Under the pieces are notes generated by a model. That model searched no databases. It worked only from the letters and a program-made list of their open reading frames with translations, and was not told the DNA's origin. Positions 43,858-56,613 of a stretch of 64,000 bases of DNA are shown one piece after another; the stretch's first letter is position 1, and each line of letters starts with the position of its first letter. Origin of the DNA: Tigriopus japonicus (taxonomy: Eukaryota > Arthropoda > Copepoda > Harpacticoida > Harpacticidae); the NCBI GenBank assembly GCA_010645155.1, contig JAAGOF010000300.1, positions 921,312 to 985,311 on the forward strand, in the 5' to 3' direction. A program made the position numbers and the translations under genes.

Positions 43858-45677
43858 TATGTTCTTGGTATGTTCCAATCCAAGTTTCAGACACAGAAAT
43901 TTTGAAGTAGTTATCTGAAGGCATATCGTGATGGTTAAAAATGTTATTTCGAGAATACGATTCAACCGTTTCAGTTTGTGGCCTCGTCTTTTTGTGGAAA
44001 AAATTCCATGGAATTCAGATAGTAAAATTTCATTCACGTTCCCACGTAATCCTCCGTTAATAATAGTTTGGCCCCAGGTTGATTTTTGCTGATCCTGATA
44101 AAAACTTGATTTTTCTGTTTTATTCACAAATTCTCTTTCGGGTTAACCTCCTACGACCTTGTGGCATTAATCTTTGCTGTTATGATCCTTTCTAGAGTAA
44201 CCAGTTGAACACTCGAGAAATACAGGAAGGAACGTTTAAAATACCAACCACTGGCCAAGACTAGTGGGTCCTTCAACGAGCAGCTGACTGGGAGGTCACA
44301 CTACATAAGACTGGGAGGTCACCTTAGTAATCCAGCTCCAAATATTGCACCCTGACACAAACGTTTGACATATTTTCAAACTTCTAAATGTATATTGGAC
44401 ACGTAAGAACAAAAATTTTGCGTATTAAAGCTCAAAGGTTGCACGTGTTTTCCATTTCATTGGTTGCGCTTAAAGGACTCTTCTAGAGTCCTTTAAGCCA
44501 CTGCGATTGGTAAAGTAAGTGAGTGCGTGAGAGTGACTGATCCCACTTAGATCCAAGTGTCTTCACATAGTTGAACATAAATGAGTCTCTTGCATTTTCT
44601 CTGTCGGAATTAGGCTTCTCGAGAACCACTTGACTTGCTTCATGTTAATTTCCAAAACAAGATTGATCCACAATTTACATTAATGTCTTCTTCAAATATA
44701 ATAAATGTTATTACGTCGAGGGAGGATTCAAAAAGTTGGGGTCGACACATTGCCAAAAGTGAACAAGCTAAGACATAATTACTTGTTCCTAACTAAATTC
44801 CTGGGTTCATATCAAACTACCATAAAAAGGATAGATTCACTAAGAAATAGGGATTCATTGCTTTAGGTTTTGGACAAAAGTCCGTCACTACAGATCTAGT
44901 TACATGACATCACTTATTCAGTATTTGAATAATTTGATCCGTGAACGGAACAACTAGGCCCTGTGTACGTAACAGAAACAACAAACTTGTGAATTCGAGG
45001 GAATCAAATTCGAGGCGAATGATAATGCCCCCATCCAATTACAAATGTGACTGAACTGAAAAAACCACTATCTAGTTTGAAGTCCTTGTGCTGTTGTCGG
45101 GTCAGACCGTAGCCATTATTAAGTATCCATTTTCCATTTACGTGGCAACAATAAAGAATATCTATCTCGACCTAGAACATTTATTATCGGTGAACTTACA
45201 ACTACTTCTGGCGTTTACCTAAATGGCTCCTTCTGACCTTCTGAGTTTACCAATTCTAAGGCAAGACAAATGTAGGCTAGAAATGGTCTGAGAGGCTTTT
45301 GGCAAATTCCATTGCCATCAATTGACAAGTCAGGGGTCCTTGGACTAGTAAAGACAAATCACTGGTCAAGAGCTATTCGAAAGTTAGCTTTTAATTTTGT
45401 TCATCTAGAGAACACAAACTGGTTTGGTCCTCCTTCAGCGTGCGTATGTCGTACCAATTTAAAATTTCCCACTAAAAAATGTACGTACATATCACGCCCA
45501 ATATCTAGACGACGACAAGGATCTTACAACGCAAACAGATCCCGACGATAATGAGTTCACCAAATAATAACACAGATAATCCCCAAAGTTCATTAGTCAC
45601 GCAACTTTTTAGAGATTTTCAAGGAAAGCTACATTTCTGAGCCATACAATGTCACAGGCCTTTTGCGCGTTCCTTGA
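43858..45677. other. Intergenic with a small perfect palindrome
   Basis: No gene was recognised. CTTAAAGGACTCT at 44469-44481 and its exact reverse complement at 44485-44497 are separated by 3 nt. The right end is the 3' flank of TIM50. Confidence 0.45.
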
Positions 45678-48150
45678 CTAGGATGTCCGAGAGCGGCCAA
45701 ATCCTGACAAGGAGAGGAAAGAGGATCGTCTTTTGGTTTCATTGCTCTTCTTCCGTTCTTCTTCAGCTTGCATTTCGCTCTAAAGATAAAACGCACCCAT
45801 GAGAGACTTGTTGATTATTTTTTTTTCGTTTGACATACCTGCAGCTTTCTTTGATTTTCTCGGAATGCCTCGATAGGGTCCTCAAATTGTCGATAATATT
45901 CAAGCACGTCTCGGACATCATCCACGTCGGAACTCTTGATAGCTACATTGGTTAGAACAAACGAATTTATCAATGCAGTTCGAGCACAAATGATGTCTTA
46001 CAAACATCTGAGTTCACTTGAAATGACAGGATTGTTTCTGTCCTCAATTTCAATCTAATCCAAAGAAAGACTTTGGATTGAACTTGCTCCAATTCTCATG
46101 AACTATCAAACAAGCATTGCAACATAACTTCAAATATCGTAAGCCTTGAGGGCAGTATGAGAAAGTTACCGTTCTCGCGTAAAAATATCTCAAAATTCCA
46201 AGTCCAGTCTTTGTCAGCAGGTTTTTTAAAGCAGATCCGCCTCCATTCAATACACCTAATCTTCTAAATTGAACCACGTGAAAGGAGCAAAGAGCTTTCA
46301 GTCAAACTGTCCACGAATCTTGAGGTATTTTCTGCCTAAATTGAACGATGATTTCGCTTAATCGCAAATGAATGGCATTTTTCCAAGTTTACAAGAAGCA
46401 CTATCAAAAAGACCTCAAATTATCTCCACCACAACCTGGCGATTCCACCTCCTTACCTTGGAGAAGTTGAGCCAATCCAATGAGGGATCGGTCTGAGTTA
46501 TCTCCTTTCCACTTTGGCAACAGCAGGGTGTTTTCCCGACTCAAAGTCACCGAGTCTTTATCCCAATCGATCAGGATGACGCGTTTCAGATCCCGGTTCA
46601 AGGCTTTTAGGTCCTTGGTATGATGACCGTTCAGGTATCGGGTGGCATCCCGAAAGAGTCGATACATGATGAATTGATTGTTAGGATCCAGGCCATCCAC
46701 AATCGGGTAAAATGTGACGGCATTCTCGGTAGTATAAACAACTAACTCGAATTGAGGATAACCGATTTGGGATAAGAACATGTCCACACCGGGTCGTTTT
46801 TGAAACCGCCAACCATGCTTGTGCTAAAATGGCAATGAAGACTATCAGAATTTTCAATCCTGGTCACCGATCGAGTGGAGCCCGTCATCAATACCGTCCA
46901 ATTGGAGTGCACCATGAGCCCGGTCAATTCAATGAGCACGGTGTACTTGGGTTGATAATATGGCTCAGGCAAAGGATCAGGCAAAAGTTTATCACTAAAA
47001 GGTTCTTCCAAGTCCTTCTTGGTCTTAAAAAAACGACTCTTGAGCCTTTGATAATATTGACTGGAAAAGGGTAGCGAGGAAAATTCATCTTCAATCACGT
47101 TGCCGTCCTCATCCTTTTCGGGCGTGGCTAGAAGAATCAAAAGGAGACCAATTCAATACCGAGTTTAATATGACAGCTACTACTGAGTGCGCCATTTCAC
47201 TCGGGCAAAGAAGAAAAAAAAATCACTTTAATAGATAGGTTTTTAATGATATTTCTAATTGATAAAACCTTTGCCCTTTTTATAACCACATTTTGTATCT
47301 TTTTATTATTATCATTATTTACACCTTCTAAATGACACAAATGTGGTGAACGGACTGATTGAAAAACTGTCTCCTTAAGCTGCAAACTCTATTTCGTGCA
47401 CTTTTTTAACGAAGAAATATCCCAAAGAGTAACAGAAAAGAGAAGGTAACGGTTATGAAAGTGTTTGACATTTTTGAAGTCATCTTGAAAATTGGGTCAC
47501 TTTGAAGAATTATTAATCAAAAAAATCAGTAGGAATCTTAGGTGGAAGTTTGTCAAAGATTAACAAAATGAGAGTTCGGTTGAAGTCCTAGATTTTTGGG
47601 AACTAAGGATCTTTAGATAAGGCTTTGACGGTGCAGCCTGTCCAAGGCCAGGCAATTTACCAAAATAGATGATGAATCCTACGGCATATCCGGCCAACAC
47701 AACCGTGAGAAAGATATAGCCCCGTTTCTGCCAAGTACTCATGGGTTTGGGGCCCTCACCGCCCGATCCCGATGAGGCCGGTTCTTCCGATTTCGAGTCC
47801 GAGGATGACTTCTGTTGAGTCGCTTTTTGCGCGGCCATGATTTGATCGGCCAAAGACGGCGGCGGATTCGACGAGGCATCATTGCCTTGGGACTTGGAAC
47901 TCGTCTGATCGGCCCAACTCCGAACACTGACACTCGTGAAGGCGGGGCGAGGGCTACAGAAGGATCCGGGGATAGGGCCCGTTACGGGCCAGACTGAGGT
48001 ATAGTCCTTGACAGAACCAAGACCACGGAGGGAGCTCGAGGCTGAATTCGAAGAGGACCATTGACGGGAGAGCAGATGATTGATTCTTTGCGCAGCCGCT
48101 GCCACCCGCGCCGTCGTTCCCGGCGCGCGACAAAGCACGGACAGGGACAT
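45678..48150 (-). CDS. TIMM50: Mitochondrial import inner membrane translocase subunit TIM50
   Basis: Receptor of the TIM23 complex that passes presequence proteins from TOM to TIM23. Exons 48150-47661, 47127-46895, 46823-46457, 45942-45839 and 45779-45678 join in phase to give 431 residues, the usual size. The N-terminus is Arg/Ser/Ala-rich without acids, a mitochondrial targeting sequence. A helix [20 protein letters not shown] anchors it in the inner membrane. The FCP1-like domain follows ([56 protein letters not shown]). The phosphatase DxDx motif reads IELTG, so it is not catalytic, as in other animal TIM50s. The tail includes [19 protein letters not shown] 48150 is the first Met; the frame upstream begins only with TTG. 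Confidence 0.94.
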
Positions 48151-48666
48151 TCCGCGAATGGAAGCACTTGGCGCACCCGCAGAAACACGCAAAGACCAGA
48201 AACACAGACCGACAGGGTAAGTCAGGGAGGATGAATCGGGGTATGAAATGGAATGTCTGCCTAGTGCCTACATACACGACACTACGAAATGGACCCAAAT
48301 CTTACAAGAACAAGACTTGCTTGAGGGGGCCATGTGTGTTTTTGTTTTGTTCTTCAATAAACACCGCTTGAGGGCGCTGCCACCCCGGGAGTTCAAAACG
48401 GGCAGATTTTTGCTCGAGTTCGTGTTGCTACTTTGCCTTGTCCGGGAGGCTCACATCATTCATTTCACGTTAAAACACGTCACTGTTGCTATCATATTTC
48501 AGCTATTTTAGCGAAAAACGTGCGCTTCTTATTGTAATACTTTAATGGCACGCCGAGTTGTTTTGGACTCGATTTTACGGATTCACCACAACCTCTCAAT
48601 GTAGTCTCGTAAATCACGTAAGGTTATTTTTCTATCATCAACTGGATCAGCTTCAAAATATAACCA

Positions 48667-49010
48667 GCATTGAGCCGAGAAAAACATCAACGGAAACCTT
48701 GCGTCGCCAGACCCATCTTACGTTGATTTACAACATGGTTGCCAGGGCGAGATATACGACGCTAGTTTTTGGCAAAATCTTAAGTCCTTTTCCATGACGA
48801 TTATCTTCTTTTGAGTGGCATCATTTAGCTTAATGGCACTCATTTTTGAGAAATGATCCTTTTCGAAAAAATGATAACTATCGAAGAAACATAGTTGACA
48901 TGTGGCCAAAAAGTGGCATCAAAAATATGTTTTGGCAACCATGTTGGAAATCACTGTAAGATGGGTCTGGCGACGCAGGGTCTCCTCTGATATTTTTCTC
49001 GGTTCAATGC
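48667..49010. mobile_element. Foldback element, ~78 bp inverted arms
   Basis: The arm 48667-48744 (GCATTGAGCCGAGAAAAACA ... CATGGTTGCCA) pairs with 48933-49010 (TGGCAACCATG ... CTCGGTTCAATGC), with high identity over 'gcgtcgccagacccatctta'. It sits about 500 bp from the TIM50 start on the other side of the promoter. No coding frame. Confidence 0.82.
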
Positions 49011-49254
49011 CGACCGATCGAAGCTAATACATATAACGTAAGAATTTTACTGATTAGGCAAAAAATGGGCCTTCGCCATCCATCTAATCTCATCTTTGCC
49101 TAATATCAGATTTAGGGAATGTTCTTAATTCGAAGCGGTGGTTACAAAGTGTCCCAACTATTTATTCTTTTAGTAACACGCCACCTTGGTTTAAGAAGTT
49201 TAAAAAGGCCGTAAAGAAAAAAGGTTTTAAAAGTGATTTTATTTTGTGACATCA

Positions 49255-49604
49255 AAAAATTATATCATTTGCTTGGGAATTTGAGTTTTCATATACCCGA
49301 AACGTTTTTTCGCTTTTTTGGGCCAAAAATGAAACGATTAAACTCAAATAACTAAGCAGCTGAGCAACATGTTTTCAAGCAATTTCGATTCAAAAGGTAT
49401 CTAAATCTGCTCTAAAAGTGTCGTGACTAGATTTTCAAAAATTAATTTATTTGATAGGTTTTTTGGTATATAACTTTTAATCCAGACCTGACTTTGAGAA
49501 ACTCAGTAAATCAAAGTTGTTCCTCTTGGTTTCCTGAGCCCGAATCACATTTCATGGTGCTTAGGAATTACTCTAGAAACTTGATATGATTTTTTCAGTA
49601 CCGT
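49255..49604 (-). mobile_element. Solo arm of long-inverted-repeat family (copy 3)
   Basis: Diverged match to the right arm of 34524-35660, from 'ttgggaatttgagttttcat' to the terminal 'accgtg'. It directly abuts the GAGCGGCCG element that starts at 49605. Confidence 0.6.
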
Positions 49605-50150
49605 GAGCGGCCGAAAATATATAATTTTGAAGACCAAATAAAAAACATTTAAAGCAAAAAGCATCAAAATATGAAAGAAAGTAACCAAAATACACCCAAA
49701 GATAAAAAGGAATTGAACTGCGAGCATTTTTTGGGCAATATATTGGTATTTTTAAAACTCATACATAAATGGCGATTTTGCAAGGACGTTACCATAGGTT
49801 AAAAATCGGATGTTATTAAAACCCAACATGAAAAATGATTTTTTACGTACAATTTTTTTATTTGATGTCATTATTAGTCTAGAAAAGTTTCAAAACAGGA
49901 ACAAACAAAGAGTGACATTCATTTTTTTTTACTATGCTTGTTTGAACTTTTTTAAATATATTTTTTTTTCATATCAAAAAAAAAATCAAATAATGTTCTG
50001 CAATTATACACCTTCTTCAAATAATTCTAGAACAAAACCTTGTATTTCCTTTAATTTTGAAAGAAAATGCCCAAATATTTAAAATTGTTCAAAATAGCAA
50101 AAAATTTAGAATAAATATTTACATGTTAAATAAAATATTTTCAGCCGCTC
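49605..50150. mobile_element. GAGCGGCCG element, complete copy
   Basis: 546 bp bounded by GAGCGGCCGAAAATAT and its near-exact reverse complement ATATTTTCAGCCGCTC. A TA follows the right end. The interior is AT-rich without a transposase. A second, broken copy starts at 2196 after TA. A Tc1/mariner-like TA duplication is suggested by two of three checked ends. Confidence 0.72.
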
Positions 50151-50476
50151 TATTTGTAACGCGGTCAAGACTTGTCATTGCTTTTCACGATTTTAATGTG
50201 AAATCAAATCAAATGGTACATCTTTTTGAATAAATGAATGACTCGATGAGTTAAGTTACACACTCTGCCATGTTGCAGAAATAATAAAAAAACAAGCGCT
50301 TCATTCACAAGTTGGGATTTAACCTAACCTAACCCACGGACATCTAGAATTTCCTGGACGGCGCACGGCAAATCAGGGGTGACCAAGATCAAGTGGAGAA
50401 GCACAAAAGGAGAGAACGTGCTTTTGAAAGTAGAAAGTCTCAGTTTTTAAAGAATTGATGATTATCCATCAACTTA

Positions 50477-51540
50477 CAACGGTTTGGGATACACTTCTGG
50501 AATATTTGAATAACAAAATGCATTACTCAAGCAAAACACTAAACTTGTAATGCCTCTTCATGGTTTCAATGAACAGATAAAACACCCTTAGAACATTCTA
50601 CTATCTTAACTCTTACTCAGCCTAGAACACACCTTTTCAATGAATAAGGTTTATTTGCATCATTCGAACTTATACTGATCATTGAACTAACTCATAAACA
50701 AAAAATAAGAATAGAAAACACATGAATACATGAAAATATTAAGACAAATTTGACTGTCATTGAAACTTACAAAAAAATAAGCTAACCTAGAAATAAACTG
50801 ACAATAGATCGATAGAAATGAGACAATATGAATCAAAATCAACTTTAACATTTTGAAACAGTTCTCATATCTTTAATTTGGTCTCTAAAACACATCTTTC
50901 TAATATACTATTGCATTATGAACAAATAAAGTAAAACTGACTAGTCTTTCACTATGTATTTTACGTGATACCAAGATATATTTTCCTGTTGAATGTTCTT
51001 ATATCCAGGTTAGACTAGTCTTTCATGAAATTCTGTAACAATTCAAATCATGAAGTTCTGAAGAGAAGCAAAGAAGGTTATGCCAAATTAAAAGTCCTTG
51101 TGTGTCAAACTTGGGAGCACGTTGGAAAATAGTCAAAAATTGGATATTTAGGCATCCTTGACCATAATTACATTATACGTATATGATGAATTATATACTT
51201 TTCTTTTTGTTTGTTTGTTGCGGATTTTCTACTACCGCTACAAGGAATGCGATTCCCTGTAAACAAGGATTTCTCCCGACAGCGTCAATTCGATCCCCAA
51301 CAGGATTCGAACCTACGCCGTCTGGGGAAGCACTTTTTTTTACCCTCGGCTCTTATAAGAACGCATTAGTACGTGGGACCACTCTGGCTTCCTTATACAT
51401 TACAGTATTTATGCTAGCTCATAGTATTCTTAAGTTTAAATAAAATGATTTTCAGACAACGGTTTAGGACACACTTTTGGAATATTTGAATGACAAAATG
51501 CATTTTTCAAGCAAAACACTAATTTTGTAATGCCTCCTTA
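50477..51540. repeat. Pair of ~85 bp direct repeats
   Basis: About 50477-50560 and 51455-51540 share 'acacttttggaatatttgaa'-type, 'acaaaatgcatt' and 'caagcaaaacacta' segments with few changes. The interval includes the tRNA-like element, so they could be ends of a larger unit. Confidence 0.6.
51290..51394 (-). repeat. tRNA-derived sequence (SINE or tRNA pseudogene)
   Basis: The minus strand carries a perfect Pol III B box, GGTTCGAATCC (51313-51303). About 65 nt upstream there is an A-box-like AAGCCAGAGTGG (51390-51379). Spacing and a possible long variable arm suggest derivation from a class II (Leu/Ser-type) tRNA. The anticodon stem and acceptor stem do not pair properly, so it is not a functional tRNA. 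Confidence 0.5.
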
Positions 51541-51689
51541 GGTCTGAAATCTAGATTTTCAACTTGTTTGCATCAATATCAATTATAATTATAAGGTGCA
51601 AGTCTATCCTATGGCATATGGACCTTAACCCACACGCAAATTCACTACTTAAAACTACTTGAACAACTCTTACCCATACTGAGATTATC

Positions 51690-52275
51690 CTGAAATCAAT
51701 GACACTATCGTACAATAATTGAAATACGAAGATGAAACCATCATTTTTAGAACATGAATTTATGCCAAGGTGACAACCCTTAAAAAAATCGATTTCTAAT
51801 AAGCAATAAAGATTGCCATGTCTTAATTAAATTCAGGATAAGGCGTGGATGAGCAAAATCTATGTAAGTTGTTCAAGCCGGGTAACAGATATGCTCAAAA
51901 AAAACGCCGTTATGTTGTTCATGTTGTTTCTTGAATGAGCGTGATAAAACTCCGCGTTTTAGTCCGGGGGAGAATTTCCGGGGGAAATATGGTTCCTAAT
52001 CCATTTTCAAGATGAATTTGCGTAGCATTTTTAAGCAAGACGACACCGAACGAGGGTAGGAAGAGCCGAGTGAAGGAAGACAACAGGGCGCGGAAATAGA
52101 GTAGAGCTACTCTGGACTTGCGCAAGCGATGAAGAGACTTCAGACGAACAGATTCCTTTGCACAGGCTACACTTTTATAATATTTACACTTTAAGAAACT
52201 TTATCATAATCCTCAAAAAAAGTTTTAATCCTGAAATCAATGACACTATCGTACAATAATTGAAATACGATGTAC
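51690..52275. repeat. Pair of ~45 bp direct repeats
   Basis: CCTGAAATCAATGACACTAT and the following 'cgtacaataattgaaatacga' occur identically at about 51690-51735 and 52230-52275. The second copy continues into a short GATGAAATAC tandem run near 52275-52300. Confidence 0.75.
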
Positions 52276-54274
52276 GATGAAATACGATGAAATACGATGA
52301 ATCAGAAAAACCTTCATTCAGTTAGCTTTCTGAGAGGCCGGCCTCGCACTTCTGATATTCATGAGAACATTGAGCACCTAGAGAGCTTTCTAAGACATTT
52401 CAAGACTTTAAACAAAACACACTGATTAGGGAATGATGATGCATTGGAAAATAGACACTAAAACACTCTTTATAAATTATGAGCCACATGAACTTTGTTG
52501 CACGACTTAAAAGAACTGAGCTTGTTTTCCTTCTTCAGGGTGTCTCCCGCAAATCAGAAAAACTGCACACAAAATCAATCTTGTAGTGTTTTAAGACTAT
52601 TGAAAGACACTTACGGTCTGAATGATTTTATTTGAAAGGTCTTCATTGATATTAGTCGAAAAAGCAAGCAGATTTTTTACTTGACAAGCCTCAATTGTGG
52701 TGTCTTGAAAGTTTGAAGAAAGGCTGGATTATGTGATCTTCTAATCAAAACTAAGAAAAAACCTTATGCCATTCTGGATCCTCTTTTCAGACAAATTATT
52801 TGAACACTCACAAAAGGCTTTAAAGTTTATTACACTTAACATTGACAGGTTTTGTTCAATATGTTGCAAAATAAGTTCTTAACAATATTCTGATTGTTTT
52901 GGTCACCATTTTTGATTTTCATCTTCTCTCTTCAGGGATCCTGTGGCACGTTGTCTTCTTAAGATTAATTATATTTGAACCAACAAATTAGGACAGACCA
53001 GCTGACTTAAAGTGTGGCAAAACAATAAGTTAAGTCACCTTTGTGTAACATTCAAACCAATTATTGCTCTTGGGGCCAATCAATGAGCATCTTAAAGTCA
53101 TTTTGAACATTGCAACAGTGTCATCAAGCAACCCTTAATCTAGAAGAGGCCTCATCTTTGGCAGTTCCCCCAGCCAAGTTAGCCAGAAGACCAAAGAGGC
53201 TGCTCTAAATTTCCGGCTGAATTGGCATTCGATCTTTGCCTTTCACTTGATTTGGGCCACCTCCGGCCAGTTTTGCCGTGCCGTGAAAAGTCCACCTCTA
53301 TTCTAGATGTCCTTGCCTAACCTAACCTAATTTTGAAGTTCATAGAATGATGATTCCTGATCATGTCACATCAATTCGTACTCTGCAGTGGTTTTAGAAA
53401 ATCGGCACTTAGAATGAATTTGAAGTTGAGATTCTTCGCTAAATGAAGTCCAGTTTCTCGCAATATGTTAAAATTATAAATACAAATATAAATAGTAAAA
53501 ACTATAAATACAAAACTTGTCGTTCAAAAACCTACAAATATCATATACAAGGGCGAGTGTTGGTTTAAGTTAGAACTGGCTTATGATATGGTTGGTAACC
53601 GTGTTCTTAGAATCCTGTCAAATTCAATAACACGATTGCCGTTTTTTCAAAGCGCTATTTCTTCAAATTTACAGTAGTAGTAACGAACAAAACGATGATT
53701 GGGTCTCAACCATTTCGATTTATTGACCATATTTGGTATGCTCATTCATGGGAAAGTTATGAAAAGTTCGGTAGACATTATGTAAAGGTAATTGACATAC
53801 AGTAAATACAGTTCTAAAGATCTGAGGAAAAGTGTTTTTCACGTATCTCTGAACTTGCACACAAGAATAGAAGTGATGGCAATAGAATAAGGTGGGTGCG
53901 AGAAGCATTGTGCGATATCACTGAAAATTGCTTGAAAAGAATATTGTAGGTTTGGAGTGTCTGCTCGTAACACAAGAAATGGAGCACGTGAAAGAACTAA
54001 AAAGCGATCCCGATGGGGATCAATGGATGATTCGGTCGCGGCCTCTACTTCCTTTCAAAGTTGCCACGAATTATGTCATCATAGCTCTGGGCCAAAAGAT
54101 TGTTCGGCTCCGTTTCGGAACCTGCGTCTTCAGCGGGCGATGGAGAAGAAGAAGGCGGTTGGGGTGGTGGGGGCGACGCAGATGATGGCGAACTTAATCC
54201 GGCCTTGTTCCGCCCGCCAAGATTGAGAGCACTCCCTGAAAATTACTTTAAAGTTGAGTGACAGTCTTAAAAGC

Positions 54275-55918
54275 TTATCCTCGTAAAAGCCTTTGCAACG
54301 GCTGTGCTGGTGGACGCTGACGTGATTGCTGTCGATTACGACGAGCGTTTTGTATTATTTCACTGGGAAGGATAGGGAAATCATGAATTGGAAAGCCCTC
54401 AGGCTTGTCGGTGGTTCCATCTTGAAATTCCAACTCGTCGGAATCTGGAGACCCTAAAAGCAAGAAAGACGGAAGCTTCTCCGCTCATCTGTTCCAAGTT
54501 TCACGAGCGAAGGAACAAACGTCGGAGACGATTATGTCACTAGCCTTTACTTACGGCCTTGAGCAAACGGATTGTTGATGAAGGCTCCTCCAGGGTTTGG
54601 ATTCGGGTTGATGTTACTATTGGTCACCACAACCCTCTGGTCGCATAGCATACCCGTGAATCCAGCCTCGCATATGCAATCCCACGGATTGATGCAGAAC
54701 CCGTTCTGACAGCCTTCATAGGTCTGGCATTGGTCGCAGTTCACACCCTGCCATCCAGGACGGCACCAACATTCTCCTGGGTTTTTGCAGAATCCATAAG
54801 TGGCATTGCATCCGTCTCGACAGATTGGTCGCTTGCAATCTGGGGGTAAGTAGCCTGGCTCACAGATACAGTCCATGGGCTTCTCGCAAAAGCCGTTGAC
54901 GCAATCGGGTGATCGAATGCAAATGTCACAATTCGGTCCAGTCCATCCAGGATGACAGCTACGAAATAAGAGACAAATTAACAAATATTGTAGAATCTCT
55001 TCAGCCATAACTAAGAAATTTGACCTACTTGCATCGCCCAGGAATAGAACACGTGCCGTGCACACAACCCTCCTTGCAAATGGCTGGAAATGACAAAAAT
55101 AAGATCGATCTCCGAGTTACTTACTACAACAATATCATCCGAATCCATAATAATACGAAAACATTGTCTTTGCTGTATAAATCAGAGTTAGGAAGTTTAC
55201 AGTACAAAAGGATAATCTGAGTGAATTAGCAAAACTGAGCAGGAACAGAGCTTACTAAATTACTAAATCTTTCCGGTTGGTGTTTGGATCTTTGCATCTA
55301 CTTTTATCGTGAATAGAAAGCTCACTGGACACATTTACGGATTTAGTTTCAATCCTTGGCAAGCTTTGCCACAAACATTGCCTCAACCACCTGGCGTCTC
55401 AAAGACGAAATTTTCTTCACACCATACCGAGTCGTGCTTACGTTTGTCGCAGAACATTCCTGTCCATCCGTTATCACAATTGCATTCAAAGGGATTGGAA
55501 CAATTTCCATTTTGGCAATTAGGCAATGGAACGCATCGGGTACAATCGGCACCATACCATCCCACATCGCAAGTACAAACGTTGGGAGCCGTGCAATTGC
55601 CATTCACGCAATGAGGATCACAAATCGGGGTAGTGCAGTATTTGTACTCATCCGTCCAACCAGGCAAACAAATCATGGATCCATTGCGAGAGCACATGTA
55701 GTTTTTATTCCCCTGAAAATGAAAGAGCTTTGCAATTCAAACAACTTGATCTTGCTCAAAGGCAAACGCGGTAAAATTACCCTCAAGTTTTCAGCTATAC
55801 AAGCCGTCTTGTACCAGCCATTGATTAAAGTGAAGGGTGCCCTGGCTTCCGAAACTTGTGTAAAGAGGAACACTGTCAATCCCAATAAGACCAAAACTCC
55901 ACCGGTCTCATTTGCCAT
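54275..55918 (-). CDS. Secreted DLK/Delta-like EGF-repeat protein A
   Basis: Exons 55918-55781, 55712-55442, 55083-55029, 54958-54555 and 54453-54275 join in phase to give 348 residues. A signal peptide (GGVLVLLGLTVFLFTQVSEA) is followed by a short unique segment and CLPGWTDEYKYC. Six EGF-like repeats of the DLK1/Delta spacing (C..C.NG.C..P..C.C..GW.G..C) alternate two subtypes. The tail is acidic then Arg/Gln/Pro-rich (NRQQSRQRPPAQPLQRL) with no transmembrane helix, so secretion is likely. No DSL domain is seen. A related gene B lies head to head ~700 bp away. Likely an extracellular signalling or adhesion protein; the exact orthologue is not known. Confidence 0.85.
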
Positions 55919-56613
55919 CTTGACTTCCTTGACTCTTATTTTTTTCGTGAAGGTTTCGAATCTGCTTTGACGTTCTTGCCCTAAACTGCTAGGATAAGAA
56001 TGTGATTCTCATCAGCTCGAAACATCTTTATAAAGGGTAAATCAAGTCATCAAAAAGCCGTTTTGGATCAATTAGTTGCTGGACTGTGGTCCTCTAGGGA
56101 ATGATAAAAGGCAAAGGATATCCTCACCGTGCTTTCATTGCTAAGAAAACTGCTCCAGAGGGGAATTTAAGGGAAATCTTGGTACTTTGAGTTTTAGAAC
56201 TCGCGTTGGTTGTTGAAGTTTCCAGTTCAATTTTTGCCCTTTCCAACCTTGAAGACCAATCAAGAATTAAAGCCAGTTTATTTTAGAAAATTATTGGAAA
56301 GAAACGGGGAAAAAACATTCAATTAAATTCAATTGTTTAAAGTGCCAATTTATGTCGGCAAGGAATGCCAAGTCAACAAATCGGTCAACTGCGTATTTAT
56401 GACCCATGACGACCTGCCATTAATTTCATGTTCGGTCTGAAACTGCTTTGTACAGTTTGAAGATCAACCCAAAGAGGAAGTAGACGGAAATCCGCGACCA
56501 AAATATCAATTGGTGAGAGCTGTTTTTTAATCGTTAGTTGGCAAATGTTAGGTTTTGGGTTATTCATTTTGTTCCACTTAATCCTTCATTCAGTCTTTTT
56601 TGCACATTTTGGC
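55919..56613. promoter_or_regulatory. Shared divergent upstream region of two EGF-repeat genes
   Basis: A 695-bp gap separates the start codons of the minus-strand and plus-strand EGF genes, so both promoters must lie here unless there are untranslated exons farther out. No TATA box was assigned with confidence. Confidence 0.5.

Larger units (their letters stand above)
50151..53927. other. Repeat-rich intergenic region
   Basis: Holds direct repeats at about 50477-50560/51455-51540 and 51690-51735/52230-52275, a tRNA-like element at 51290-51394 and short CCTAA runs near 50320 and 53308. No protein gene was recognised. Confidence 0.5.

Noticed and set aside
48151..48192. Longer N-terminus of TIM50
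   Set aside because: The extension starts at TTG. The ATG at 48150 already gives a normal targeting sequence and family length.
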